Shown here one piece after another: positions 33,753-45,695 of a stretch of DNA of 64,000 nucleotides. The stretch covers positions 28,135,273-28,199,272 of the forward strand of contig NC_049980.1 in the NCBI RefSeq assembly GCF_000003815.2, in the 5' to 3' direction. The first letter of the stretch is position 1. Each line of letters starts with the position of its first letter. The position numbers and the translations under genes were made by a program. Under the pieces are notes generated by a model, which did not search any database, was not told where the DNA came from, and worked only from the letters and a program-made list of their open reading frames with translations. The DNA comes from Branchiostoma floridae. Lineage: Eukaryota > Chordata > Leptocardii > Amphioxiformes > Branchiostomatidae.

Positions 33753-34589
33753 AATTTCAGGTGTCACGGTCAGTGCTTTCTGTGCACACACAATAATGAC
33801 CGGCTTCAAAATTCACTTTCCAATCTCCTAAAGTTCCTTTCGAATTGATAGCTAGACATGTGTACGTTTAATAGTAATACCGTTTGTGGAAAAAGCAGAG
33901 GTTCGATTTCGGCAAAATCTCGCGTCACAGCTTTTCCAACCAAAACAACAATGACCTCTGAACTCCCAGCCTAGAATACAATTTGTGCCTATATTTGAGA
34001 AGTTCACGATCCTTTTGCACCGATGGCAAAACAAATCGCCAAATGTGCCAAAAACTGGCTTCAAAGAAAATATCAATATCATTCATCGAAATAACCTTTG
34101 AGCACTTGACCCAATTGTCTGGTAACTCCCATTGCCTTTTTTGGTAGGGGGCGTCTTTTTTTCCACATCGTAGCGGCTGATAAGCAACAAAAACATAGTT
34201 ACGATTTAGAAATTCAAAAATAGCTCAGCTAAAACCGCAACATTAAAACGGCGTACGTACTAGGTGTCCTAGGCTGGAGTCTGCTGGTAGGCAAGCTATC
34301 ATTTCCACGCCTGGAAGCTTTTAAGGCGCCGCCTTCTTAAGTCCACTTTTGCGTTTAAAAACCATCATTTGCCGCCGCGGTCGCCGCTACTACCTGACTC
34401 AATAGCAAGTCACAGATACACCCCGCGCTCCTCAGCTTCCCGGGGTTTCTCTCGGCTCGCCGGCACGATTCTAGACTTTATAGTAAAAGGCCTTTCAGTT
34501 TGTCCTCAAAACGAGCCCGCCAAAGGCGCTGTCATGTATAGAGGGCGGACTAGATTTTATCCAGGAAAGAAGTAAAAAGCTTGAAGCAA

Positions 34590-35490
34590 ATATACAGGAA
34601 TATCAGACATAGACAGTTTTAATGTAACCCTGGGGACAAATGTTGGGGGAAACATCCATCCCATCTCCTGATGACCGCTAATGTAGGCCTCAAGCATCCA
34701 TTTTGAAAAGTAACGTTAGAAACCAACAAGGAAAATCAGACATAGATAGTTATAATGCCATTCTGAAAATTCCATCGTATCTCAATACTAGCTCGCAAAT
34801 ACTTTTCTGCGGCTATCCTAGCCTTCAAGCACTGATCTAGGGCATTTTGAATAGCAGGACTCAACAAATATACATGAATATCAGACATAGGAAGTTGTAG
34901 TGCCATTCTGAAGATTCCATCGTATCATAGCTCGCAAATACTTTTCTGTGGCTATGCTAGCATTCAAGCACTGATCTAGGACATTTCGAATAGCAGGATT
35001 CAACACATATACATGAATATCAGACATAGAATGTTGCAATGTCATTTTGAAGATGGATATTGACACGACCATATTCCATAGTATCTCAAAGTTCACAAAT
35101 GCTTTTCCGCGGCTATCCTAGCCTTCAAGCGGTAGGACGAATCTCATTTTGAATAGCAGAACTTCAACACATATACAAGAATATCAGACATAAATTGTTG
35201 CAATGCCATTCTGAAGATGGATACTGTTATGAACATGAGCCATAGTATCTAAATAACAACTCAAAATGTTTTTCTGTGGACATCCTAGCCTTTAAGCTTC
35301 TAAGACGAAATCTCATTTTGAATTCAACAAATATACAGGAATATCAGACATAAAAAGTCGACTTGCCGGTCTAAAACGGATACTGTCACGACTTCGAATT
35401 CGATCGAATCTCAATAACAGCTGACAGACTCTCTTGGGGCTATTTTAGCCTTCAAGCACAAACCTTATTTTGAATAGTAGAAATCAACAA
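34590..35490 (+). repeat. Six-unit tandem array, period 134-164 bp
   Basis: The phrase AATATACAGGAATATCAGAC recurs near 34602, 34736, 34880, 35020, 35184 and 35344. Each time GCCATTCTGAAGAT, CTTTTCTGCGGCTATCCTAG and CCTTCAAGCACTGATCTAGG follow in order. Units have drifted and vary in length. No coding frame is maintained. Confidence 0.92.
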
Positions 35491-36515
35491 GTCGGAAACT
35501 TGTTGCACGTTAAGTTTGCAATTTTCGGAACAGGGCGGAAGCATTTTTCATCTCTGCTGCGTGTGACCCTGCCCCTCACCTTTGCGTCCTCTGTTCTGGA
35601 ACCTCTCTGAGGTAATGTTACATCAACAAGACCCAATTCTTCTGCAGATTTCATGTTCAAACAAGTCTGGAGCACATGTCAGGAATGCTCACATGCTGCG
35701 CCGTTTAACGTTTGTTTGTGCATGCCCCAGACAGATTGCGTGTACGCCGCCATGAAAATTTAATCATCCGCCGTCTGTAACGCCTTTCAGAGGTGGTTCT
35801 TCCGTTTGATCACGGCGAAGAAAAGTCATTGTACATCATCAGCGACGATTGTAACATTTGGTCCCAACAAAGGTTTATTCATTGTTCGGCGTCAACAAAG
35901 GTTTTTGAAAAGATTCCTCAGAGATGTTCATGTTGGAGGAGCAATTTGACTTCAGAAAATGTCATGTTTTATAAACTAAAACTCACAAACCAGCTCTTTT
36001 ATCAACCTGGATCAATAGAGAACTTGCCAGTCAATATCATACAGGGTATTACACAATAACACCACATCACATCATAACATTACATAATGATATAAATATA
36101 ATATGATATAATACATATGTTTGCCATGTCATTCATTGTCTGTAATCTCAATGAATTAAAATTGAAAATAATACATCCATATATGATGGATGCTCCTCTC
36201 ATATACTGTTGTCAATGATATTTTTTTACTTCTGATTGTAGGAAAGATTAGCCTTGTAGTATTGTTGTTGTTAAATAAATTGAGTTGTTGCCATCCCTTG
36301 TTCCTTGTACGATTGTTGAGCAAGACGGTTTCTTCAGTATGAGTTGCACCAATCAAGTTAAAAGGCTTGCCACTAGGTGTACAAGACTTCTTCCGTTTTT
36401 ATTCCCAAATCGATATAAGCCTCCCCCGTCCACAGCACGCTATTGAAATCCCTCCCTCCTGTAGTGACCGAAGTAACCCGCGCTGCGGGGCCACTTTGAT
36501 ATGCGGTAAAATGTT

Positions 36516-36890
36516 AACTTTTTGATATGCGGTAAAAGGTGAACTTTTCGCTATGGTTTTATGTTCGCGGTGACGTCAGGCTCTTCACTGCGAACTTAAA
36601 ACCTCATCAAAAATTTTCATTCTGTCTTCTGTGCGCCTAAGCCCACCTCCTAAGCATACGCCGCATTTTCGTAGTCTGGGACCTTGGCCAAGTTAGAAAT
36701 AAAAGTATTAGGCGTTAATTGGCCTATGAGTGTTGGCCTATGAGTGTTGGCCGGCCGTTATCTAACTCCTCTGGCTAATTGTTTGACCAGAGGAGTTAGA
36801 TAGTTAGTTAGATTTTTTTTAAAGTTCTGGCTAAATCTTTTGGTCAATTTCTACTATTTTTCCTGCGACTTGTGGAGCCTGGTAGATGCC
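36516..36890. mobile_element. MITE remnants
   Basis: Around 36540-36605 the TTTTATGTTCGCGGTGACG ... CACTGCGAACTTAAAACC foldback resembles the sequence at 18917-19055. From about 36770 to 36890 the words CCAGAGGAGTTAGATAG, GGTCAATTTCTACT and CTTGTGGAGCCTGGTAGATG match one half of the AGCCTCTACC element family. A local palindrome CTCCTCTGG...CCAGAGGAG lies near 36764-36790. Confidence 0.55.
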
Positions 36891-37109
36891 ATCAGTCTCT
36901 CCCTACCTCAAACATGTTCCCATTTACAGTAACCCCCACGTTGGTTAAACCTGCCCTGACACCTTGTTCTTCTTCATGAATTCCGCGCCACCGGAGCGCC
37001 GCCCTAATGGCGTCCTGTCTCCACATCTCTGCCGGTCCCCGCCTGACGAATAACCCTGTCAGCCCACACACAGCACTTTCATGGCCGGTCTTTCACAGCA
37101 TATGCGTAA

Positions 37110-37334
37110 AGGTGGTATCTCACTGCACTTGGGGCACCGGTGCAGCACTGCGGGTTTCGTTCAATGAGGTACTGTTATGTTATTCTTCATAGTTTAGACA
37201 TTGCGTAATACGTAAAATAATATGACTTTGAAGACAAGCGTAAGAAAATTCGTTCTTTATGTCTGAAATTCGTTGAGTCATCTACGAACTGCGCAGTGCA
37301 GATCCGGTTCCCTAAGTGCAGTGAGATACCACCT
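37110..37334. mobile_element. MITE with TAA target site (Harbinger-like), copy 2
   Basis: The termini AGGTGGTATCTCACTGCACT and AGTGCAGTGAGATACCACCT are inverted copies, flanked on both sides by TAA (37107-37109, 37335-37337). Inner words GCACCGGTGCAGCACTGCGG and CTGCGCAGTGCAGATCCGG are also inverted. It is the same family as 20019-20254, and better preserved. Confidence 0.85.
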
Positions 37335-37559
37335 TAAGAGCTATTACTCCAGGCAGAGGGTCAGCTCCGACTGGTTTTTGACGATGTTTTAAGCGTTTAT
37401 TGTCAGGCTTTCTATTTTGGCTGGCCGACAAAAAGAAATCCTGACAAAATATAACTCCGACTAAAAATGACTCCAAAAACAAACGGGAACCTAACCTCTG
37501 CTTGGAGAAAACGTAAAAGTCGCTTCTGTGGCTGCTCTACTTTTTCCCGCCCCTCGCAG

Positions 37560-37856
37560 CAACTATGAGCGCCCAGACAATCAGCCGTCGTGCAATTTTC
37601 CCGTCGTCATGGCAACGTCTTCCGCGGGATGCCAGGATCTGGAGGTGGCACCGCATCAGAATGTACGAAAGCGTAATTATAGCGCGCGGAGGAGAAGGGA
37701 ACGTGCGTAAGGTCGCCAGCACTGCAATCCCACGGCTATTACGAGAAAAAGGGTTTTCCGTTCCAATGGTCCACAGGCGCGCGGCGCTGTAGCGTTCGCC
37801 CACCTGTATGTATGCAACGCACCCGGGAGGATTGGGTTCCCAGCGCGAACGTACAG
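37560..37856 (+). promoter_or_regulatory. Probable GAL3ST promoter and 5'UTR exon
   Basis: This CpG-rich block lies just upstream of the coding start. It holds GTCGTCATGGCAACG, whose right half matches an RFX X-box half-site. A good donor, ACAG|GTGAGG, follows at 37856/37857. The coding exon begins after CTTTTCCTCGCAG at 38058, so a noncoding first exon ending at 37856 spliced over a 202-bp intron is a plausible start. The transcription start itself cannot be placed. Confidence 0.4.
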
Positions 37857-38076
37857 GTGAGGTGTCTATAACGTGACGTGTGACGTGTACCTGTGCGCCA
37901 GGTAACGCCTGTTGACTGACGCGCCGCGGCCGTCCTTCGTAAGACCGGCGGCTTCAGGCGTAATGCCGCATGATGCACCGTGTAAATAAATGATAACCTC
38001 TCACTCACTATTGAACCAATTGATTTCAGAGTGAATATTCTATCACTTTTCCTCGCAGTGGCCCCGGAGAAGTACC

Positions 38077-38168
38077 ATGGCGAGCACCAGGCAGAGAGCC
38101 GTGTGCGGGTTCGCCTTGCTGCTGGTGGGAGTCCTCAGTCTGCTCGCGTCCATGCGGTACAGGGAAAG
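38077..38168 (+). CDS. GAL3ST-like exon 1: cytoplasmic tail and membrane anchor
   Basis: The ATG in GTACCATGGC (good Kozak context) begins MASTRQRAVCGFALLLVGVL, then SLLASMRYRE. This is a short basic tail followed by one hydrophobic segment (residues about 8-26). It is the type II signal-anchor expected of a Golgi sulfotransferase. The exon ends GAA AG|GTACGG, and the split codon is completed by the A at 53301. The exon probably starts at 38059 after a pyrimidine-rich acceptor. A 122-residue open frame over this region is in another frame and is not the gene. Linking this exon across 15 kb relies on phase, topology and family structure, not on a transcript. Confidence 0.78.
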
Positions 38169-38964
38169 GTACGGCCTCCTCTACACACTCACACCCAGGC
38201 GACTACTACTACTGTAACAGTAGGTGCCGATTCTCCTAACACGATTTATCATTACACGATTTCATCCTATGTATCAGAATGTTCGCTAGCAATCGGTGTT
38301 GCAGTTGTGATGGAATCGAGGGTAGTGTTGAAAGGTGAGTTTGCCATGCGTGAAGGGCGATCTAAGTGGTTCTTGATGTTTGCGCGCACTTCTGGCTAAG
38401 CCAGCTCACCGCAAGGTACCTATCTATCACTCTTATTCGTACAGAAGGGATCCAGTGACGCACTACAATAAAAAGAGGGAAAAATATTCCAAGTCTTGTA
38501 TATCTTTCGCGAGTCTGCCAAGTAATTGCCAATATCCTGTACCGTTCCCGTTGTGTGGTTCTGGTTCGTAATTATTCCGCGATGACGGAAGATCCATCGT
38601 CACTTATTACAGATGAAAGTTTTTCCTTGTACTCAAGTTAATGGACGAGACCGGGTACTAAATTTTCCTTACAGAAGATTCACGTCGCCCCATGAATGTT
38701 TGCTCTTCAGTGGGAGAAAAAAATACGTGACGGAAAAGTTGTATTTTAAACTCTTTCTTCACTACGAAAATTGAAATATGAAGCTAGGTGCACATTTTCT
38801 AATTGTTATTCCAAGTGTTTTACTTCTTGCTATGCCTGTTCAATCTCTTATACTATCCTCCCATTTTTCCGTTGCCCACATCTCTTTCTTCCTCCCTGGC
38901 CAGTTTCCAAGCATCCAAGTTACGTACATGATCATGCTCGTCCACAAAATCTCATAAGTTGTGA

Positions 38965-39172
38965 ACATTGCCCTTCGAGCTTCTTCAAAAACTTGTGACC
39001 TGACCCTAAGTTTCAACAGAAACTTCATATAACTCATCTTTTTTTAAAATTACTTACAACAAAAAGGACATTGCCCTTCGAGCTTCTTCAAAAACTTGTG
39101 ACCTGACCCTAAGCTTCAACAGAAACTTCATCATAACCCATTTTTTTTTCAAAATTATTTACAACAAAAAGG
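38965..39172 (+). repeat. Two-unit 103-105-bp tandem duplication
   Basis: ACATTGCCCTTCGAGCTTCT, then TCAAAAACTTGTGACCTGAC and so on to ACAACAAAAAGG, occurs twice head to tail with only a handful of changes. The near identity suggests a recent event. Confidence 0.95.
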
Positions 39173-39445
39173 ACATACAGAAACAGTGGTGCCGCACTTC
39201 AGCAAACTGGCTTATGCTAACGGCACCGCTGGACAAAAATGATACATGGCAGAAAACATGTAAACGGGAACGTCTGATATACAGAATCGAATTACGGCAA
39301 GAGAAAAAATCCCCATCTTCTCACAACATTGACCATCAGCGAAAACGCGTACAAAGGTAGTTTATTTCAACAGACGGGAAGATATTTCTTCTGTCACGTC
39401 GTTCTTGAATGTTTCAGGATTCCAACAGGTATTTCCTCCGTCTCA

Positions 39446-39545
39446 NNNNNNNNNNNNNNNNNNNNNNNNNNNNNNNNNNNNNNNNNNNNNNNNNNNNNNN
39501 NNNNNNNNNNNNNNNNNNNNNNNNNNNNNNNNNNNNNNNNNNNNN
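39446..39545. other. Assembly gap (100 N)
   Basis: One hundred N bases. The sequence right after it is the right half of a TAATCTCC-family MITE, so the missing DNA probably includes the other half. Confidence 0.99.
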
Positions 39546-39617
39546 TCCTCTGCCAGCTTTTGATACTATCTTAAAAGATTTCTTATAAATGCTACCGTAG
39601 GATCTACTTGGAGATTA
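39546..39617. mobile_element. Right half of TAATCTCC-family MITE
   Basis: TCCTCTGCCAGCTTTTGATA ... GCTACCGTAGGATCTACTTG, then GAGATTA, matches the right half of the element at 21234-21388, with a short insertion. The left half falls in the gap. Confidence 0.85.
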
Positions 39618-40689
39618 GCGGCTGGGCAATGCATAGCAGGTTGTGTGGTCGGCGTTTTTATGTTACCGTTTTCAGCCACCCTGTTTCTTAATCCCCGTTT
39701 CGGACGGAAACTCGTAAAGGGGCCGTCATACTGTTAACGACGTTTGGCTGAATTTGTTGGTCGCCATGTAGTCACCAAATTGCAGAAAAGCCAGAGAGTA
39801 TTTTCTTATTAATGCATAATTTCCATTGTTTGATTAATCTGATCGAATTGTCATGATTTGATAAAGCGACACAGAAGTACAAGCTTCAGGCCTCCCTTGC
39901 ACTATTATTTTTTATTTATATTTCTTTGTTATGTATTCATTATGTTTTAAGTGCAAATAAAACAAACGGAAACCGTATTTTTTCCCTTGAAAATTTACCC
40001 TGGCTCGGTGACCTGCGAACATCGGCCATTCACTATTAATAAAAAGTCGCGCAGTGCGAGAGGGGACATGGGCCGTGTTCCGGATAGGTGACGCAGGCTT
40101 AAAGCTCTATGTGAGACACGAAGCCACCTAAACAATTAGAAAGCATGGTTGAGCGTCTCAAAAAAAGGGACAACTCAGCAATTGCTGAGGGAGATTACTG
40201 CTTTAATTGCTTGCATGTTCTAATTTCATTAGGTATAGCTCCATTGTGTTCTCAACAACATTATTTTTTGGGAAAACAGGAGCAATCAGAGCACACGTAG
40301 CAACCAGAAAACGATTCTTAATCAGAAGAAGAACGCTCGCAGTGGTGACGTGTATGTAGTCTACGAGCGTGCCTTGCGTGGTAGATGCCTCTTCAATTTT
40401 ATATTGTTTTTCGGGGTCAGTCTTGTGTGTCCGCCCACTCGCCTCCCGATCGGTGCCCGGTCCGCTGAGTTCGCCGGAGAGCCTCTGGCGGTAGTCTATC
40501 ATCTCCGCTGTCCATATGTCAAGTCTGCAACGGGCCGACTTCAAATGCATCTTACGGTTGTTATTGTGCCATCAAAATTTCTGGGAGAACCTTATCTGGT
40601 TATGATTTATTACGTTCATTGTGAAATCCGTGACTAACGAAGGCCAATTCGAAAACACATGCTTATGACGAGAATCAAGACCCTGGTCT

Positions 40690-41040
40690 ATGTCGGCTTT
40701 GTTTGTTTATTTGTTTGATCTCACAAGCTTAATGTTACGGTGAGGGGTTAAAACATTGTGTACGGTATCAATGCTTGATTTTGCTTGCTTGTTTGTTTGA
40801 TTGGCCTCACAAACAATATGTTATGGCGATGAGTGAAGACAGAGTATACAGTATAAAAAGAAAAACAAGACTCTTCGTTGTAATGTCGTCTTTGCTTGTT
40901 TGTCATCGTAAACACGTCATTGTTATGATGTGGGGTTGAAGACGCGACACAGTAACTACAGTATCATGAAAAACCATACCCTTCTTTATTTCAAAATGTT
41001 AGCTTTGTCTGTTTGTTTGCTGATTTGTTTGGCCTCAACT
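40690..41040 (+). repeat. Degenerate tandem array, about 100-bp units
   Basis: About four units each start with TTTGTTTGTTT-like sequence, continue with GATYTCACAA...AATGTTA and GGTGAGGGGTT-like words, and end TACAGTATCA or similar. The units are strongly diverged. Confidence 0.65.
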
Positions 41041-41219
41041 TCATCAGCACCGGTTGATGACATCCCCTCTGACCTATTTATCGGAAGGATCCTGTAATCG
41101 TTCGCCCACTCTCCAGACCCTTTAACTGATTACTTGCAGGATGACACGAAACTTAATCACACCCGTTAATTTGATTTCATTTGACCCAATTTTCCTTGCC
41201 GGTTTTCGCCATTGAATTA

Positions 41220-41463
41220 CGGTAACCCAACCCCAGGTTTACCTTCGGTCATGCCCTCGAATAGGATGTTAAATGGAGGTTCCGTCTTTCCGCCTCGAGT
41301 ACGTTAAAGGACCCACCACACTTATCGAGAAGAGTAGGGGTCCTTCCCGGTGTGAATGGTACAAATAAATCTTCCCGAATATGCAGCTTATACTGTTCAG
41401 TACAAACCTGGTGTATTACGCCTTGAGGCGGTTTACATGGTATGCAAAAACAAACAAACAAAC
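41220..41463 (+). mobile_element. tRNA-SINE copy lacking the head
   Basis: GATGTTAAATGGAGGTTCCG, then GTACGTTAAAGGACCCACCA and CACTTATCGAGAAGAGTAGG, match the SINE body. The 3' part TTACGCCTTGAGGCGGTTTA leads to a CAAACAAACAAAC tail at 41452-41463. Confidence 0.75.
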
Positions 41464-43053
41464 GCGTTAAGCATCGTGACCGAAAAAATGTATATCTAAA
41501 GCAGCCAACATGAAATACAATTGATTTGTCTGGCAAAATAGCACGCCTAATACAAGTATCAGAGCGGAAAAGAAATTTACAAGAAAAAAGGAAAAGTCCA
41601 TTTACTTGTGTCTTATTACCATAAATGAGTCAGATATGTAGGTATCATTAGCAATGTTCGGTGGTTATATTTCTGCATAATGCGGCAAAAATCCAACATT
41701 TGTACCGTTTCCAATTTCCCATCATGTATCATTTCATAGTTTGAGCACGTAAATCCGCTGGCTCCAAACGCAGCGGCCTTGGCAACGCGTCAATACGGCA
41801 ATACAAAATCGCCGCCACCAGTTTCACCGCTTCGCCGAGAAGACTCGGAGCGGACAAGTTTAATAAAGCTCGCCGTGACTGATCGCGCTTTCAGCGGAGT
41901 AACCTCTCTAACCTCACACTGTCCGAGCGGCGGCCGGCAGTACAAAGGACTTATGACGAATGGCAGGGCCGGGCCCCTTCCATCACTCCCGCACGTCTTC
42001 CGCGGACGCCCTCCTGTTGGGGGCCATCCAATCACCTTGAAAGCTCCCTGGGAAACGTTAGTTTTACCTCTGAGGATCCTACAGCCAAATTTGGCCACAC
42101 AAAGGGGGTTTTCTGAAAGCCTACAAATCTAGTTATCTGCGAATTACTGCGAGGAAGGGTTGTATTTCAACAAGAACACACAGATACGCGTTTTACAAAG
42201 ACTTACCTCTCTCTGGCTGTTGGTGTTTTATGTTAGTGTTTCAACTTCACAAAGTCAACTGTTTCGATATTCCTCTTGCATCTTAACAAGCCCACGCAGT
42301 ACCACCTGTTCCAACTACCAAGACCCGAGAAGGAGCCACCAAAGACTACGATATTTTTCACCAACATGGGGTATATTTTGCCTTTGCTGTGGTCTGTCCT
42401 TAGCTCGGTTGGGCAAACGATAAATGAAAAAAACTGCACTATTAAACAAGAGCTTCATCCATTAATGCAAAAATAGTTTTCTTCATACATGCACTGCTTT
42501 ACTTACTACTAGATATCCGTTCCGCTGCCCATAGCAGCACTTTTTCTTCATCTCCTTCTAAATGATTAAATCAAACTTTCCTGCCCTTCTGACAACAGAG
42601 AGTTGTCTGTCCCACACGACGGTCATTAGCTGAGGTATGTTTACGCACGGGCCGGCACTTTCCATCGATAAGCCACGCACAAAACGCTTTATGGCCCTTC
42701 AAACCGGTTTGATGCCAGCGCAAAACTAGCGGCAAAACGCTGTTAAGAAGACAAGACACCCGCATGAAATACGGGCGATGTGAAGCGAATGAAAAGATCG
42801 CCCTATATCCCCGATGGCGGTGCAGATACGGTAAATTGGAATCCCAGCCGTGCGCCCTCTGTAATCACAGAGTAAATTGCCGGCAACGTCCAGGAACAGA
42901 CCGTTTGACACGCGGCTTATTTGTTTTAGAAGCGAGTCCGCTAGTCTGATAGGCGAGGAATATCAATCTGAATCAAACGTCTCCACCCCGATGAATCACT
43001 ATTACAGTGGAGCTGGCGCCGGCAGCAGATCTGCAGCCTGAACGTTCAATGGT

Positions 43054-44290
43054 CGTAGATAAGAGTCTGTAGTTACATGATGTTCTTCGTTCGTATCTCA
43101 GCTTTGGACACTTTATCTCACATGTTACGGCATTTGAAAAGTCCAATTTTTCATTCTGTCTACAACGTTATGCCTTCGGGGTTTTCTGATCCATGGTCTA
43201 ACCGTTGGGGTATTCGTAGATAAGAGTTTGCACACGACGTTCTTCGTTCGTATCTCAGCGTGGGACTATGCAGATCCAGTGTTTCATATGTTACGACATT
43301 TCATTAACAGAATTGTCAAATCTTTCGTTCTGTCAACAACTTTAGACCAAATGGGTTTTCTGATTCACGGCCTATAGCCGTTGAGTATTCGTAGATACGA
43401 GTTTATAGTCAATGGTCTTCGTTCGTATCTCAGTGTGGGACAATGCGGACACTTTATGTCGCATGTTACGGCATCTGAGAAGTCCAATTTTTCATTCTGT
43501 CTACAACGTTATGCCTTCGGGGTTTTCTGATCCACGGTCTGACCGTTGGGGTATTCTTAGATAAGAGTTTGTACACAATGTTCTTCGCTCGTATCTTAGC
43601 GTGGGACTATGCAGAAACGTTATCTCACATGTTACGGCATTTCAATAATAAAATTGTCCAATCTTTCATTTTGCCAACAACATATAGCCAAATGGGTTTT
43701 CTGATCCACGGCCTGACCGTTGAGTATTCGTAGATACGACTTTGAACACAACGTTCTTCGTTCTTATCTTAGCGTGGGACTGTGCAGATTCAGTATCTCA
43801 AATGTCACGGCATCTCAATAGTAAAATTGACCCATTTTTCATTCTGTCTATTACGTTAAGTCAAACCTGTCTTCAGATTGACCGTAAGATTTGTAGATAA
43901 GATGTGATAAATGACGTTCTTCATTCGGTTCTCCGTTTTGGGCTCTCAAACATCTCACACTTTTCATTCTGTCTACACAGTTATGCCAAAATTATCTTTG
44001 AATACATAGTCTGACTGTTAGGTACTTATAGATAAGAATTCGTGCATGTACGTATCTCGGTGTGGGAATCTATGCAGGTCCTGTATCTCACGTGTTATGG
44101 CATTTGAATAGTAGAACTGCTCAATTCTTCATTCTGTCGACTATGTAATGCCGAAAGCGTTTTTCGATCAGGAGCTTAACCGTTGAATATTTGTAGATAA
44201 CAGTTTATACACGATGTTCTTCGTTCGTCTCACCGCGGGACTCTATACAGATCAAGTATTTCATATGTTCCAGCGTCCGTATCTCAACGT
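43054..44290 (+). repeat. Satellite-like array with dimeric higher-order units
   Basis: The word TTCGTAGATAAGAGT and its variants mark monomer starts near 43054, 43215, 43390, 43556, 43729, 43892, 44027 and 44191 (steps mostly 161-175 bp). Units 1 and 3 share GCCTTCGGGGTTTTCTGATC. Units 2 and 4 share CCAAATGGGTTTTCTGAT and a longer spacer. Alternate monomers are therefore more alike than neighbours, which gives a dimer period of 336-341 bp. Later units are more degenerate. Confidence 0.9.
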
Positions 44291-45559
44291 GGCTGGCACG
44301 TACAGAGAAACAATGTTTTTCAGCAAAGGTCTCTTAAAAAACTATTCAAACTTATTTTTTGTGATATAATTATTCAATATTATGTCAATCAGAATGATCA
44401 AAACTGCGCACTGGTTTCTTTGAAGAAAACGGTTTTCGATCAAGAATGTTTCCTGAATCGTCTAAGACAAGAGGTTGCCCACCTGTGTCAGAACTGCGAC
44501 ATGAAAGATTGGGTTTTTGATTACCTTTTTCTGGAGGAGATTAAAACGCCGTGTACCTGTTGAATAATGCATGACTACTTGGTCCTCTGGTGTAAACATA
44601 ACATCTTCATTCTAATTTGATTGTCTGGACCATTTATTTTACAAAAAAATGTTGCGGTGAAAATTAGACTAAGCGTTTTGCAACGGACTTCGCGGCTTGT
44701 ATTTATTCATCCTTTGTTTTCAAAGTAGTCAAGTGTGTATGGTGAAATTGTTCGTGCTTTCAGTGAACAACATGAAAATAGATGAAATTTATGCGTTTCA
44801 TTTGGATCGCAGCTTTTATGTTAGCATAAACCAATGATTTTCAAGGTAAAGAGGTCCACAAATTTGCACCAGGACTGTGCAGGCAGGCACAACTAGGACC
44901 GACTGGCGCTTGGGCTCACTGAAAATATTACACCACTCTCCTTCATCAGACGCCCGTATGGGTAACAAAATAATAATGTTTGGAGATGAAATAGCCTTGA
45001 AATGGGCAGCATGTCCGCACATCTAAAGTCCATTTTTTTCGATGGAGTTTTCAATGCGGAAACACACAACACAACACAGAACAACATACATATGGTCAAT
45101 CAGGGTAGCCATTCGCCGGAGGGGTTCATGCAAATGCTGTATACTTTCTCATGCAGCCCAAAGAGAAGCCTGGCGAAGACTTTTCGGTGGACTGGAAAAA
45201 AAGAGGTCTGTATGTTGGAGTACAGATTTACCTGTTGACAATGGCCGGCTTATTCTTGACTCTAACTTCATTCTGGTTGCGAAAAGAACAATACCTTGTG
45301 GCAGCAGGCTGATATCGTGGCACAAACATATACATTTGTACAATACAAAAATAAACATATATTAAGTAGAATGAAATAGTTGTACACTTAAAACCAGTTA
45401 CAGCTAGAACGTGTGCATCATAAGCTAAGACTTTACAAACAGTGGAGAGCTGGGAGTAAAACGTTTAGTAGATATCACATACTGAAAGCTGTCTATTGAT
45501 ACAGCTAACTACATTTATACAATTACCAAGAAGCGAGAGGAAGTCGAATGTCTTAGAAT

Positions 45560-45695
45560 AGACTAGACGCACATCTACATATATAGATGTGTATGATTGT
45601 TTCCATTGTTACATATATGTGATTCTTACCGTGTGACCTGTACTTAGCCCAGTGGGGCAAAAATGTGCAATAAAGGTCTTCATTCAATTCAATTG
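45560..45695 (+). mobile_element. LINE 3' end fragment
   Basis: GTGTGACCTGTACTTAGCCC, then AGTGGGGCAAAAATGTGCAA and TAAAGGTCTTC, ends in ATTCAATTCAATT. A 3' terminus with short direct repeats after AATAAAG is characteristic of CR1/L2-type LINEs. No coding part is visible. Confidence 0.55.

Noticed and set aside
38031-38399. 122-residue open frame over GAL3ST exon 1
   Set aside because: It is in a different frame from the ATG that gives the signal anchor and the correct phase into exon 2.
40203-40550. 115-residue minus-strand open frame (DIWTAEMIDYRQRLSGELSG...)
   Set aside because: No family was recognised, no paired splice signals fit, and it sits in the GAL3ST intron. Probably chance, although its composition is fairly protein-like.
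43054-44290. CRISPR-like regular repeats
   Set aside because: Units are long, diverged and lack short repeat/unique spacer structure, and the genome is eukaryotic.
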